A stretch of DNA of 64,000 nt from Phycicoccus sp. Root101 (GCF_001426245.1 NZ_LMCM01000005.1:186001-250000); one strand, 5' to 3'; counted from the stretch's first letter, positions 53,583 to 62,906 are shown. Numbers and translations are program-made. Notes: generated by a model not told the origin, from the sequence alone.

Positions 53583-55310
53583 TCAGACCTGCGTGAGCTC
53601 CTCCATCGCGGTGCGGATCGCGGCCAGCCTCGCCGCAGCGGCCTTGCGGGCGGTGACCAGGTCGGTGGACACCGGCTCGATGACCTCGAGGTAGACCTTG
53701 AGCTTCGGCTCGGTGCCGGACGGGCGCACGATGATCCGCGAGTCGTCCTCGAGGAGGTAACGGAGGCCGTCGGTGGGCGGCAGCGTGTCGCTGCCGAGGG
53801 CCAGGTCGTCGGTGCGGGACACCGCGAGCCCGGCCACCTCGGTGGGTGACTGCTCGCGCAGGCGGGTCATCACGGTGCCGATGAGCGACAGGTCGGCGAC
53901 CCGCACCGAGAACGAGTCCGTGGCATGCACGCCGTGCTCCACCGCGAGGTCGTCGAGGACGTCCTGCAGGGTGCGGCCCTGCGCCTTGACCGTCGCAGCC
54001 AGCTCGGCCATGAGGAGCGCGGCGCTGACGCCGTCCTTGTCGCGGACGACTCCGGGGTCGACGCAGTAGCCGAGGGCCTCCTCGTAGCCGTACCGCAGGC
54101 CCTCGACGCGGGCGATCCACTTGAAACCGGTGAGCGTCTCCTCGTGGCGGATCCCGGCCTTCGCAGCCATGGCGGCGAGCAGCCGCGAGGACACGATCGA
54201 GTTGGCGAACACGGCATCGGCGTCCACGCCGCGGGCGAGGACGTGGGCGCCCAGCAGCGCTCCGACCTCGTCGCCGCGCAGCATCCGCCAGTCGGTGCCG
54301 CCGTCGTTCTCGCCACCCTGGACCGTGAAAGGGACGGCGACCGCGCAGCGGTCGGCGTCCGGGTCGTTGGCCAGCACGATGTCGGGTCCGATCTCGCGCG
54401 CCAGGGCCAGCGCGGCGTCGATGGCGCCCGGCTCCTCGGGGTTCGGGAAGGACACGGTGGGGAACGCGGCGTCCGGGTGCTGCTGGCTCTCGACCGGCAC
54501 GGGTGAGGGGAACCCGGCGCGCTCGAACACGCGCAGCAGGGTGTCGCTGCCGACGCCGTGCAACGCGGTGTGGACGATGTCGATGTCGCGGGGGCTGCCC
54601 GGAGCGACGACACCGGCCGTCGCGTCGACGTAGTCCTCGAGGACGTCGTTGCCGAGGGTCTCCCAGCCGTCGTCGGCCAGGGGCACGTCGGCCACCGCCG
54701 CGACGCGGGCGATCTGACCGGCGATGCGGGCGTCGGCGGGCGGGACGATCTGCGAACCATCGCCGAGGTAGACCTTGTACCCGTTGTCCTGGGGCGGGTT
54801 GTGGCTCGCCGTCACCATGACACCAGCGTCGGCACCGAGATGACGGATCGCGTACGCCAGCACCGGTGTCGGCAGCGTGTGGGGGAGCACCGCGGCCCGA
54901 CCACCCGCGCCGACGGTGACGGCCGCGGTGTCGCGGGCGAACACGTCGGAGTTGGTGCGGGCGTCGTACCCGACGACGACGAAGGGCTCCGGCTCCGACT
55001 GCTTGAGGTATGCCACGAGGCCGGCTGCCGCACGGATGACCACCGAGCGGTTCATCCGGTTGGGGCCGGCACCGATGGCGCCGCGCAGGCCGGCGGTCCC
55101 GAACTCGAGCATCCCGGAGAACCGGTCCTCGAGGTCCGCGACGGCGGACTCGTCACCGTTCTTGGCCCGGGCGAGGACCTGGCCGAGCTCGACCCGGGTC
55201 TCGTGGTCGGGGTCGTCGTCCACCCACTCCTGGGCGGCGTCGATGAGCTCCTGCGCGTGGCCGTCGAGGGGAGGGGCGCCTTCGGAGCCGTGCCGGGCGG
55301 CATACGTCAT
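53583..55310 (-). CDS. pmmB: Phosphohexomutase family enzyme, PmmB-like
   Basis: 575 aa alpha-D-phosphohexomutase. Phosphoserine loop TASHNPPQDNG (Ser169), metal loop DPDADRCAV, and C-terminal RPSGTEPKLKVYLE phosphate site. The long form, adjacent to a purine nucleoside phosphorylase as in mycobacteria, may act as phosphopentomutase for (deoxy)ribose-1-phosphate as well as on hexoses; this is inference. The ATG at 55310 has AAAGGA eight bases upstream. Confidence 0.9.
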   Translation of the reverse strand: MTYAARHGSEGAPPLDGHAQELIDAAQEWVDDDPDHETRVELGQVLARAKNGDESAVADLEDRFSGMLEFGTAGLRGAIGAGPNRMNRSVVIRAAAGLVAYLKQSEPEPFVVVGYDARTNSDVFARDTAAVTVGAGGRAAVLPHTLPTPVLAYAIRHLGADAGVMVTASHNPPQDNGYKVYLGDGSQIVPPADARIAGQIARVAAVADVPLADDGWETLGNDVLEDYVDATAGVVAPGSPRDIDIVHTALHGVGSDTLLRVFERAGFPSPVPVESQQHPDAAFPTVSFPNPEEPGAIDAALALAREIGPDIVLANDPDADRCAVAVPFTVQGGENDGGTDWRMLRGDEVGALLGAHVLARGVDADAVFANSIVSSRLLAAMAAKAGIRHEETLTGFKWIARVEGLRYGYEEALGYCVDPGVVRDKDGVSAALLMAELAATVKAQGRTLQDVLDDLAVEHGVHATDSFSVRVADLSLIGTVMTRLREQSPTEVAGLAVSRTDDLALGSDTLPPTDGLRYLLEDDSRIIVRPSGTEPKLKVYLEVIEPVSTDLVTARKAAAARLAAIRTAMEELTQV

Positions 55311-55323
55311 GACGCTGGTCCTT

Positions 55324-56175
55324 TCAGAGGGAGGCGACGACGGCCGCGAGGAGTCGGCCACAGCGCTCGGCAGCGGCCTGGCCGGCCTCGAGGACCTCGT
55401 CGTGCGACAGCGGCTGGTCGCTGATCCCGGCGGCGAGGTTCGTCACCAACGAGATCCCGAGGACCTCGAGGCCGGCCTGCCGGGCCGCGATCGCCTCGAG
55501 GGTGGTGGACATGCCGACGAGGTCACCCCCGAGCACCTTGGCCATCTGCACCTCGGCCGGGGTCTCGTAGTGGGGACCGCGGAACTGGACGTACACGCCC
55601 TCGTCGAGGGCGGCGTCGACGCTGCGGGCGATGTCGCGCAGGCGGGGGGAGTAGAGGTCGGTGAGGTCGACGAAGTTGGCGCCCTCGATGGGGGAGTGCG
55701 CGGTGAGGTTGATGTGGTCGCGGATGAGGACCGGGGTGCCGGGGGCCCACGCGGGGTTGAGGCCACCGCAGCCGTTGGTCAGCACGATGGTCGAGCAGCC
55801 GGCGGCGGCGGCGGTGCGCACGGCGTGCACGACGGCGCGGACGCCCTTGCCCTCGTAGAAGTGGGTGCGCGTGCCGTAGACGAGGGCGCGGCGGCCGGTG
55901 TCACCGATGGCGACCGAGCGCATCGTGCCGCTGTGGCCGGCGACGGCGGCCTTGCCGAACCCGGGGACGTCGGCGTTGTCGATGGTCGCGAGGGTCTCGC
56001 CGATGAGGTCGCCGGTCTGGCCCCAGCCGGAGCCGAGGACGAGCGCGACGTCGTGGCGCTCGGCCCCCGTGCGCTCGGCGATCACCGCGGCAGCCGCACG
56101 GGCCACCTCGAACGGGTCGGTCGCCGGATCGGTCAGGTCGGGGGCGCCCGTGGCGGGGCGGCTCTGCTCAGTCAC
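55324..56175 (-). CDS. punA: Purine nucleoside phosphorylase
   Basis: 283 aa trimeric-type PNP that splits (deoxy)inosine and (deoxy)guanosine into base and sugar-1-phosphate. Signatures are LVLGSGWGQ, AGHSGTMR, FYEGKGV, TNGCGGLNPAW, QFRGPHYETPAE and GMSTTLEAIAARQAGLEVLGIS. The GTG at 56175 follows TAGTCT by six bases. Followed by the mutase gene after 13 bases, so sugar-1-phosphate formation and isomerisation are coupled. Confidence 0.95.
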   Translation of the reverse strand: MTEQSRPATGAPDLTDPATDPFEVARAAAAVIAERTGAERHDVALVLGSGWGQTGDLIGETLATIDNADVPGFGKAAVAGHSGTMRSVAIGDTGRRALVYGTRTHFYEGKGVRAVVHAVRTAAAAGCSTIVLTNGCGGLNPAWAPGTPVLIRDHINLTAHSPIEGANFVDLTDLYSPRLRDIARSVDAALDEGVYVQFRGPHYETPAEVQMAKVLGGDLVGMSTTLEAIAARQAGLEVLGISLVTNLAAGISDQPLSHDEVLEAGQAAAERCGRLLAAVVASL

Positions 56176-56181
56176 CGGGGA

Positions 56182-56187
56182 AGACTA
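56182..56187 (-). promoter_or_regulatory. -10 box TAGTCT of punA
   Basis: TAGTCT (56187-56182), six bases, then GTG at 56175. Confidence 0.55.
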
Positions 56188-56271
56188 CCGAGGTCTGCGC
56201 AGGCGCGGTCCAGTGCCGTCCCTATGGTCCGGAAGGTGGTGCTCCTGCTGGTCAGCGGGGGTATGCGGTGT

Positions 56272-57375
56272 TCAGCCGTCGGTGCCCGCGACCGCGAGGG
56301 CGGGGTCGCCGGTGGGACGCAGGGTCACCGTGGCACCCGGGGCGAAGTCGGCGACGGACCCGCTGGGCACCTGCACGATGACCTGCTGCCCGGCTCCGCC
56401 CGGGTCGACGACGACGCGACCGTGGGCGCCGAGGAAGCTGGCGCTGAGCACCGTGCCCGGTCCGGCAGGGTCGAGGGCCACCGTGAGGTGCTCGGGGCGG
56501 ACCAGCACGGTCGCGGCACCCTCGGGGGCGGACCCCGGCAGGAGGGGGATGCTCGCTCCGAGCACGGTCGCGGTCGTCCCGTGCGACTGCCCGTGCAGCC
56601 GGTTGGTCACCCCCACGAAGTCGGCCACGAAGTCGTTGACCGGCCGCGAGTAGAGCTCCTCGGGGCTGGCGATCTGCTCGAGCCGGCCGCCACGCATCAC
56701 GCCCACCCGGTCGGCCACGGCGAGGGCCTCCTCCTGGTCGTGGGTGACGAACAGGGTGGTGGTCCCGACCTCGAGCTGGATGCGACGGATCTCGTCGCGG
56801 AGCTGGACCCGGACCTTGGCGTCAAGGGCGGACAGCGGCTCGTCCAGGAGGAGCACCTGCGGCTCGATGGCCAGGGCGCGTGCGAGCGCCACGCGTTGCT
56901 GCTGACCGCCGGACATCTGGTGGGCGTACCGGTCGGCCTGGGTCGACAGGCCGACGAGCTCCAGCATCTCGGCGGCCCGGCTGCGACGCTGCTGGCCGGG
57001 CTGGCGCCGCAGCTGGAGCCCGAACTCGACGTTCTGGCGGGCGGTCATGTGGGGGAACAGGCTGTACGCCTGGAACACCATCCCGAGGTCGCGCTTGTTG
57101 GTCGGCACCCGCGTCAGGTCCCTGCCATCGACCTCGATCCGGCCCTCGTCGGGGTCCTCGAGGCCGGCTAGGCACCGCAGCGCGGTCGTCTTCCCGCAGC
57201 CCGACGGTCCCAGCAGGGCGACGAGCTCGCCGGGGGCGAGGCGCAGGGTGAGGTCGTCGAGCGCGTGGACGTCGCCGTAGCTGCGCCGCAGCCCGGTCAG
57301 CTCGACAGCCACTCCCCGCGCACCGCCGTCCGCAGACCTCCCTGGCTGGGTCGGGTGGGTGCTGGTGGAGGTCAT
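56272..57375 (-). CDS. ABC importer ATP-binding protein (PotA-like)
   Basis: 367 aa. Walker A GPSGCGKT (about residues 55-62), signature MSGGQQQRVALARALA, Walker B LLLDEPLSALD, switch His in FVTHDQEEALAVADR, and a C-terminal TOBE-type domain. Closest in type to polyamine, iron or phosphonate importers. The ATG overlaps the permease stop. The much longer upstream frame is a shadow of the permease genes. Confidence 0.92.
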   Translation of the reverse strand: MTSTSTHPTQPGRSADGGARGVAVELTGLRRSYGDVHALDDLTLRLAPGELVALLGPSGCGKTTALRCLAGLEDPDEGRIEVDGRDLTRVPTNKRDLGMVFQAYSLFPHMTARQNVEFGLQLRRQPGQQRRSRAAEMLELVGLSTQADRYAHQMSGGQQQRVALARALAIEPQVLLLDEPLSALDAKVRVQLRDEIRRIQLEVGTTTLFVTHDQEEALAVADRVGVMRGGRLEQIASPEELYSRPVNDFVADFVGVTNRLHGQSHGTTATVLGASIPLLPGSAPEGAATVLVRPEHLTVALDPAGPGTVLSASFLGAHGRVVVDPGGAGQQVIVQVPSGSVADFAPGATVTLRPTGDPALAVAGTDG

Positions 57376-58235
57376 GCGGTCTCCTTGCGGCGGCCCGAGC
57401 GGGTCAGGCGGTTCAGGCGGGTCAGGGGCGAGGCGCTGGAGCGCTGGCCACCGACGAAGGACATGGCGAACAGGATGACGAACGCGAACACGAGCGAGGC
57501 GAGGCCGACGGCGACGGAGATCTGGGCGTCGGACTTGCCGATGAGGTACATCGCGACCTGGAGGTTGGTGCGGCTGAACAGGTTGGCGATGGTGAACTCG
57601 CCCAGCGTCAGCGCCACCGCGAGGAACGATGCCGACAGCACTGCGGTCCGCAGGTTGGGCAGGATCACGCGCAGCATCACGGTGCCCCAGCCGGCTCCGA
57701 GCGAGCGGGCCGCCTCGGACAGGGTCCGGACGTCGATCGCCCGCAGGCCTGCGTCGAGCGCGCGGTAGGCGTAGGGCAGAACGAGGACGACGTAGGCGAA
57801 CGAGAGCCAGATCGCGTTGCCCCCGAGGAAGTAGGTGACCCACGCGTAGACCGGCGTCAGCCCGACGACGAGCACGATCGCCGGGACGGTGAGGGGCAGC
57901 AGGCAGATGAACTCGACCGTGCGGCCCAGTCCGGGCAGCCGCAGCCGCACCCAGGTCATGGTCGGGACGAGGAGGACGAGCATGACCACGACGGTGAGGA
58001 CGGCCAGCCCGATGGAGGCGATGAACCCGGCCCGCAGGTCCGGGTAGCGCGTGGAGATGGCCCCGAAGTCGGCCAGCGCAGACCACGTCGCCCCGGTGCG
58101 GTGGCCCTGGGCGTCGCGCGTCGTGAACTCGAGCATGCTGAACAACGGCAACCCGAAGAAGACCAGGCTGAGGCTGACGACGACCCACCGGAAGAGGTCC
58201 TGGCGACGCCTCATGGACGCCCGCTGGCCGCTCAC
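57372..58235 (-). CDS. ABC importer permease 2
   Basis: 287 aa, six hydrophobic segments, EAA loop as LSEAARSLGAGWGTVMLRVILPNLR. GTG start overlapping permease 1 by four bases. PotC/PhnV-like. Forms the channel with permease 1. Confidence 0.9.
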   Translation of the reverse strand: MSGQRASMRRRQDLFRWVVVSLSLVFFGLPLFSMLEFTTRDAQGHRTGATWSALADFGAISTRYPDLRAGFIASIGLAVLTVVVMLVLLVPTMTWVRLRLPGLGRTVEFICLLPLTVPAIVLVVGLTPVYAWVTYFLGGNAIWLSFAYVVLVLPYAYRALDAGLRAIDVRTLSEAARSLGAGWGTVMLRVILPNLRTAVLSASFLAVALTLGEFTIANLFSRTNLQVAMYLIGKSDAQISVAVGLASLVFAFVILFAMSFVGGQRSSASPLTRLNRLTRSGRRKETA

Positions 58236-59101
58236 CGGACCAACCACTTCGAGGCGCGGCGGTCGAGCACGGCATACGCGGTCATCACCACGGCGACCAC
58301 GACCACCATCTCCAACGCCATCGCCTTGCCGACGTTCTCCTGGCCGAGGATCACCTCGGAGGTGAACGTGCCGCCGATCTGCAGGGGCAGCAGTGGCGAG
58401 CCCTGCGAGACCAGCGCGGCGGCGGTGGCGTACGCGGAGAAGGCGTTGGTGAAGAGCAGGAGCAGGGCGCCGATGAACGACGGCATCAGGATGGGCCCGG
58501 CGACCTTGCGCCAGTAGAGGAAGGTGCTCCCGCCGAGGGTCTCGGTGGCCTCGCGCCACTGGGGGCGCAGGCCCTCCACGGCGGGCAGGAACACGATGAG
58601 CATGAGTGGCACCTGGAAGTACAGGTAGACGAGCATCAGGCCCTTGTCCCACTCGTAGAGCCACAGCCCGCCACCGCCGGTGCCGAGGAGCCGGGTGAGG
58701 AACCCCTGGGCCGAGAAGGTCGCGAGGAACGCGAAGGCCAGGATGACGCCGCCGAACTGGGCGAGGACGCCGCACAGGGAGGTGACGAACCGCTTGAGCA
58801 CACCGTTGGGGGGAGCGGTGGACACGGCATACGCGAGGACCGCGCCGAGCACCGCGCCGACGACCGCAGTGACGACGGAGAGCACCACCGAGTGCCACAG
58901 GGCCGCGGTGACCGCCGGACCCCCGAGCGCGCGGATGTTGCCCAGGGTCGGGCGCCCACCGCTGACGAACGCCCCGATGACGACGACGAGCGCGGGGATG
59001 ATGAGGAAGACGGTGACGTACGCGAAGAAGGGGACGACACCGAGGAGGGCGCCCGGTGGCCGGAAGCCACCGGACGCCCTGCGCGTCCGGACCTCAGCCA
59101 A
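58232..59101 (-). CDS. ABC importer permease 1
   Basis: 289 aa, six hydrophobic segments, EAA-type loop WREATETLGGSTFLYWRKVAGPILMP. TTG start that overlaps the binding-protein stop by eight bases; no other start with suitable spacing is seen. PotB/PhnU-like. Confidence 0.88.
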   Translation of the reverse strand: MAEVRTRRASGGFRPPGALLGVVPFFAYVTVFLIIPALVVVIGAFVSGGRPTLGNIRALGGPAVTAALWHSVVLSVVTAVVGAVLGAVLAYAVSTAPPNGVLKRFVTSLCGVLAQFGGVILAFAFLATFSAQGFLTRLLGTGGGGLWLYEWDKGLMLVYLYFQVPLMLIVFLPAVEGLRPQWREATETLGGSTFLYWRKVAGPILMPSFIGALLLLFTNAFSAYATAAALVSQGSPLLPLQIGGTFTSEVILGQENVGKAMALEMVVVVAVVMTAYAVLDRRASKWLVR

Positions 59102-60230
59102 CCGCGTTGGCCCATTCCTTGGCGAGGTAGGCCTTGGCGGTGTCGGAGTCGGCAGCCGTGGGCACGACCGGGGTGCCGGTGACGGGCGGGAGGGCGGCAG
59201 CCGCGGTGGCGTCGAGCGTGCCGGCCTTCTTCATGTCATCGAACCGGACCGGGCGGGCACCACCCTTGAGCCAGAGGTTCTGGCCCTCGTCGGAGTAGAG
59301 GAACTCCTGCCACAGCCGGGCTGCGGCGGGGTGGGGCGCGTCCTTGCTGACGGCCTGGACGTAGTAGCCGGCGACCACGGCGTTGTCCGGGACGTAGACC
59401 TTCCAGGTCGGGACCTTGGCCGTCTGGGCGGCGTTGAGGTAGTCCCAGTCGATGACGACCGGCGTCTGGCCCGAGACGATCGTCGCGGGCGTCGGGTCGA
59501 CCGGGATGAAGTTGCCGGCCTTCTTGAGCTGCTTGAAGAAGTCGACGCCCTTGGTGACGTCGCCGGCGCTGCCGCCACTGGCGATCGAGGCCATCTGCAC
59601 GCCGGCGAAGGCGGCACCGGCCTTGGTCGGGTCACCGTTGAGGGCGACCTTGCCCTTGTACGCAGGCTTGAGGAGGTCGGCGAAGGACGTCGGGGCTGGG
59701 ACCTTGGAGGAGTCGTAACCGACGGACATGTAGCCGCCGTAGTCGTTGACCCAGAGGCCGTTGGCGTCCTTGAGGTCGGTCGGGACGCTGTCGAAGGTGG
59801 TGGTCTTGTACGGCGCGAACATCGTGGTGTTGGCCGTGGCGACCGCAGCACCGAGGTCGAACACGTCGGGGGCGCTGTCCTGGCCCTTGAGGCGCGTGGC
59901 GGCCGAGATCTCGTCCGCGCTGCTCGCATCGGGCTGCGCGCTGTTGACCTTGATGCCGTACTTGGTGCCGAACGCCGTGATGATCGCACCGTAGTTGGCC
60001 CAGTCCGGGGGGAGCGCGATGACGTTGAGCGTCCCCTCCTTCTTCGCGGCGGCGACGAGGGCGTCCATGCCGCCCAGCGCCTGCGCGGAGGTCGCGGTGG
60101 CGGCCGAGCCGCCCGAGCTGCCGGAGGAGCCGGACGAGTCCTTCGCGGGGGGCGAGCACGCGGCGACCGCGATCGAGGTGGCGGCGGCAACGACGGCCAG
60201 CCAAGCCGTGCTGCGGGTACGAGCGGTCAT
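59094..60230 (-). CDS. Extracellular solute-binding lipoprotein
   Basis: 378 aa. Signal peptide with lipobox VAAC (Cys about residue 26) and Ser/Gly linker; mature protein of the PotD/AfuA type (LNVIALPPDWANYGAIITAFGTKYGIKVNS). Heads a four-gene importer operon. Family and permease types are compatible with polyamine, 2-aminoethylphosphonate, iron or sugar-phosphate ligands; nothing in the window decides. ATG after GGATGGAAAC. Confidence 0.9.
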   Translation of the reverse strand: MTARTRSTAWLAVVAAATSIAVAACSPPAKDSSGSSGSSGGSAATATSAQALGGMDALVAAAKKEGTLNVIALPPDWANYGAIITAFGTKYGIKVNSAQPDASSADEISAATRLKGQDSAPDVFDLGAAVATANTTMFAPYKTTTFDSVPTDLKDANGLWVNDYGGYMSVGYDSSKVPAPTSFADLLKPAYKGKVALNGDPTKAGAAFAGVQMASIASGGSAGDVTKGVDFFKQLKKAGNFIPVDPTPATIVSGQTPVVIDWDYLNAAQTAKVPTWKVYVPDNAVVAGYYVQAVSKDAPHPAAARLWQEFLYSDEGQNLWLKGGARPVRFDDMKKAGTLDATAAAALPPVTGTPVVPTAADSDTAKAYLAKEWANAVG

Positions 60231-60386
60231 GTTTCCATCCTGGAGTTGTAGCCCGGCCTGCGGGCGTGAAGTCTGCCGAGCGGAACCTAGTCCGCCTTTC
60301 CGGACCATACGGCCACGACGGCGTTGCGGGAAGGTGTCCGGCGCATGACGACCCGACGCGAGCACGGTCGCCAGGTGCGGGGATGG

Positions 60387-60392
60387 TTGGAT
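60387..60392 (+). promoter_or_regulatory. -10 box TTGGAT of lpdA
   Basis: TTGGAT, six bases, then GTG at 60399. A weak match to TANNNT. Confidence 0.35.
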
Positions 60393-60398
60393 GGGCGC

Positions 60399-61805
60399 GT
60401 GAACTCGCGTCAGTCCTCGGTCGTCATCCTCGGCGGCGGACCCGGCGGGTACGAGGCCGCCCTGGTCGCGGCCCACCTCGGTGCCGCCGTCACCGTCATC
60501 GACCGCGACGGCCTCGGTGGCGCCGCGGTCCTGACCGACTGCGTGCCCAGCAAGACCCTCATCTCGACGGCCGACTTCATGTCGCAGTTCGAGACGGCGT
60601 CCGACCTCGGGGTGCACCTCGAGGACCACGAGGGCGACGAGGTCGCGGACTCGGTCGCGGAGCTGAACGCCGTCAACCGGCGCGTCCTGGCCCTCGCCGC
60701 GGCCCAGTCCCGTGACATCGGTCGCCGGCTCGATGCCGACGGCATCACCGTTCTGCGCGGCACCGGGCGCCTGCTCTCGCCGTCGCAGGTGGAGGCGACC
60801 CTGGAGGACGGTTCGGTCCGCACCCTCGACGCCGAGGTGGTGCTGGTCTCCACCGGTGCGACGCCGCGGGTCATGGCCAGCGCCCAGCCCGACGGCGAGC
60901 GCATCCTCACCTGGCAGCAGATCTACTCCCTCCCCGAGCTCCCCGAGCACCTCGTCGTGGTCGGCTCCGGCGTGACCGGCGCCGAGCTCGCGCAGGCGTA
61001 CCTCGGGCTGGGCTCGCGCGTCACCCTCGTCTCCTCCCGCGACCGGGTGCTCCCCGGCGAGGACGCGGATGCCGCCACCGTGATCGAGGACGTCTTCCGC
61101 AAGCGAGGCATGGAGGTCCTCGGGCGCTCGCGCATGGCCTCGGTCGAGCGCACCGACGACGGCGTCGTCGTCCGCCTCGAGGACGGCCGCGAGGTGACCG
61201 GTTCGCACGCGCTGCTGGCCGTGGGCTCCATCCCCCAGACCGCGGGCCTCGGGCTCGCGGAGGTCGGGGTCACGCTCACCGAGTCCGGTCACGTGAGCGT
61301 CGACCGGGTCTCCCGCACGTCCGTGCGCGGTGTGTATGCCGCGGGCGACTGCACCGGGGTACTCCCGCTCGCGTCCGTGGCCGCCATGCAGGGGCGCATC
61401 GCCATGGCCCACGCGCTCGGCGACGCCGTTGCGCCGCTCAACCTGCGCGCCGTGTCGGCGAACATCTTCACCGACCCCGAGATCGCGACCGTCGGCTTCT
61501 CCCAGAAGGACCTCGATGACGGGACGGTCGACGCGACCGGGGTCATGCTGCCCCTCGCCACGAACCCGCGCGCGAAGATGCAGGGCATCACCGACGGGTT
61601 CGTGAAGCTGTTCGCCCGCAAGGGGGTCGGCACCGTGGTCGGTGGGGTTGTCGTGGCCCCCAAGGCCTCCGAGCTCATCTACCCCGTGACCCTGGCGGTG
61701 CAGCACGGGCTGACCGTCGACCAGCTGGCCGGGACCTTCACGGTCTACCCGTCGCTCAGCGGCTCGGTGGCCGAGGCGGCCCGCCAGCTCCACCCGACCG
61801 ACTGA
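60399..61805 (+). CDS. lpdA: NAD(P)H-quinone reductase of the LpdA type
   Basis: 468 aa flavoprotein of the disulfide-reductase fold. FAD site VVILGGGPGGYEAALVAAHLG (residues 8-28), NAD(P) site VVVGSGVTGAELAQAYLGLGS and AAGDCTGVLPLASVAAMQGR. The redox pair is incomplete: GGAAVLTDCVPSK keeps only Cys48, with Ala at position 43. Mycobacterial LpdA has the same change and reduces quinones rather than lipoamide. Start at GTG 60399, where the family begins; an upstream open frame is not supported. Confidence 0.9.
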   Translation: MNSRQSSVVILGGGPGGYEAALVAAHLGAAVTVIDRDGLGGAAVLTDCVPSKTLISTADFMSQFETASDLGVHLEDHEGDEVADSVAELNAVNRRVLALAAAQSRDIGRRLDADGITVLRGTGRLLSPSQVEATLEDGSVRTLDAEVVLVSTGATPRVMASAQPDGERILTWQQIYSLPELPEHLVVVGSGVTGAELAQAYLGLGSRVTLVSSRDRVLPGEDADAATVIEDVFRKRGMEVLGRSRMASVERTDDGVVVRLEDGREVTGSHALLAVGSIPQTAGLGLAEVGVTLTESGHVSVDRVSRTSVRGVYAAGDCTGVLPLASVAAMQGRIAMAHALGDAVAPLNLRAVSANIFTDPEIATVGFSQKDLDDGTVDATGVMLPLATNPRAKMQGITDGFVKLFARKGVGTVVGGVVVAPKASELIYPVTLAVQHGLTVDQLAGTFTVYPSLSGSVAEAARQLHPTD

Positions 61806-61948
61806 CCTGTCCCGGACGGTTCCGGGGGCGCCTCGTTTCCCGGAGTGCCTGCCCAGGGGGTTGTGGGTAGCGTCGTGAGCAGAAGAGCGTCGACCACACG
61901 TCGACCTCGAGAGCGATGACCCAGATCCCCACCGAGAGAGGCAGTGCG

Positions 61949-62812
61949 ATGGCTGGATGGATGGACAAGGCGAAGGACTACATCAAGGGGAACCCCGAGC
62001 AGGCGGGTTCGGCGATCGAGAAGGTGGAGGGCCTGATCGACCAGCGGACCGGCGGCAAGTACGCCGACAAGATCGACAAGGGCGGTGACGTCCTGCGCGA
62101 GAAGCTGGGTCTGCCCAGCGACGGCGACACCCGCACGGTCCCCGCGGGCCAGGGCCCGACCGAGCAGTCCGGTCAGGCGCCGTCGGTCGACACGCCGGTG
62201 GGCTCGCCCACCGAGCACCAGCCGGGCGGCACGCCGACGGGCCAGCTGTCCGAGGAGCAGACCATGCCCGCGCCACCGGCGCCGCCGGAGACCACGCCCG
62301 AGCCGGCTCCCGCACCGACACCGGAACCGCTGCCCACCCCCGAGCCGGCTCCCGCACCGGAGCCTGCGCCGAGCCCGGAGCCTGCGCCGAGCCCGGAGCC
62401 TGCGCCGAGCCCGGAGCCCGCGCCGGCCGGGCCGGTGTCCAGTGGCGACCGCGACGCCGGAGCCACCGAGTCCGTCCAGGGTTCGGTGCCCAACCCGGAT
62501 CCCGGCACCAACGACCCGCAGCAGCCCGGCTCCCTGTCCGAGGGCTCGCTGGTCCCCGGGGACAACGAGCGGGTCGGGCAGCCCGGCGGCCCCATCGACC
62601 CGCAGCACCCGGCAGGGGACCACCCCACGTGGGGCACGCCCGGCGACACGACGCCTGACGGTGGGGGTGACACCTCAACGCTTCCGACCCAGCCGTCGCA
62701 GCACCCGGACGGTCTGCCGCAGGGCGGGTCGACGCAGCAGGGCGAGTGGCAGTCCGACGACGCCGTCCCCGGCGGCAAGCAGCCCGATGACGGCGGTCCC
62801 GGCCGCGGCTGA
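61949..62812 (+). CDS. MT0933-antitoxin-domain protein with a Pro/Glu-rich tail
   Basis: 287 aa. Residues 3-50 (GWMDKAKDYIKGNPEQAGS ... DKIDKGGDVLREKLG) match the small MT0933-like antitoxin domain. The rest is a long low-complexity, acidic, Pro/Gly/Thr-rich tail including tandem PEPAPS units. No toxin-like gene is adjacent, so an antitoxin role is doubtful. GAGAGAGG precedes the ATG at 61949; an ATG 33 bases upstream is possible. A GGGTAGCGT box at 61865-61873 could be its promoter. Confidence 0.75.
   Translation: MAGWMDKAKDYIKGNPEQAGSAIEKVEGLIDQRTGGKYADKIDKGGDVLREKLGLPSDGDTRTVPAGQGPTEQSGQAPSVDTPVGSPTEHQPGGTPTGQLSEEQTMPAPPAPPETTPEPAPAPTPEPLPTPEPAPAPEPAPSPEPAPSPEPAPSPEPAPAGPVSSGDRDAGATESVQGSVPNPDPGTNDPQQPGSLSEGSLVPGDNERVGQPGGPIDPQHPAGDHPTWGTPGDTTPDGGGDTSTLPTQPSQHPDGLPQGGSTQQGEWQSDDAVPGGKQPDDGGPGRG
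62357..62428. repeat. 18-bp tandem repeat inside the MT0933-domain gene
   Basis: The unit CCGGAGCCTGCGCCGAGC occurs three times exactly (62357, 62375, 62393) and once degenerately. It encodes PEPAPS repeats. Confidence 0.85.
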
Positions 62813-62853
62813 GGCTCGGCGCGGACCCGGCTCCGCGGCATGCCGAAGTGACG

Positions 62854-62886
62854 AAAGGCCCTGTCCCACCACGGGACAGGGCCTTT
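62854..62886. terminator. Bidirectional rho-independent terminator
   Basis: AAAGGCCCTGTCCC (62854-62867) and GGGACAGGGCCTTT (62873-62886) form a perfect 14-bp stem with a five-base loop, flanked by A and T runs, between two convergent genes. The clearest terminator in the window. Confidence 0.93.
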
Positions 62887-62906
62887 TCGGCCGGTATGGC
62901 GCGGGG

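Noticed and set aside
62357-62428. CRISPR-like array
   Set aside because: The 18-bp units are directly adjacent without spacers and encode in-frame PEPAPS repeats.
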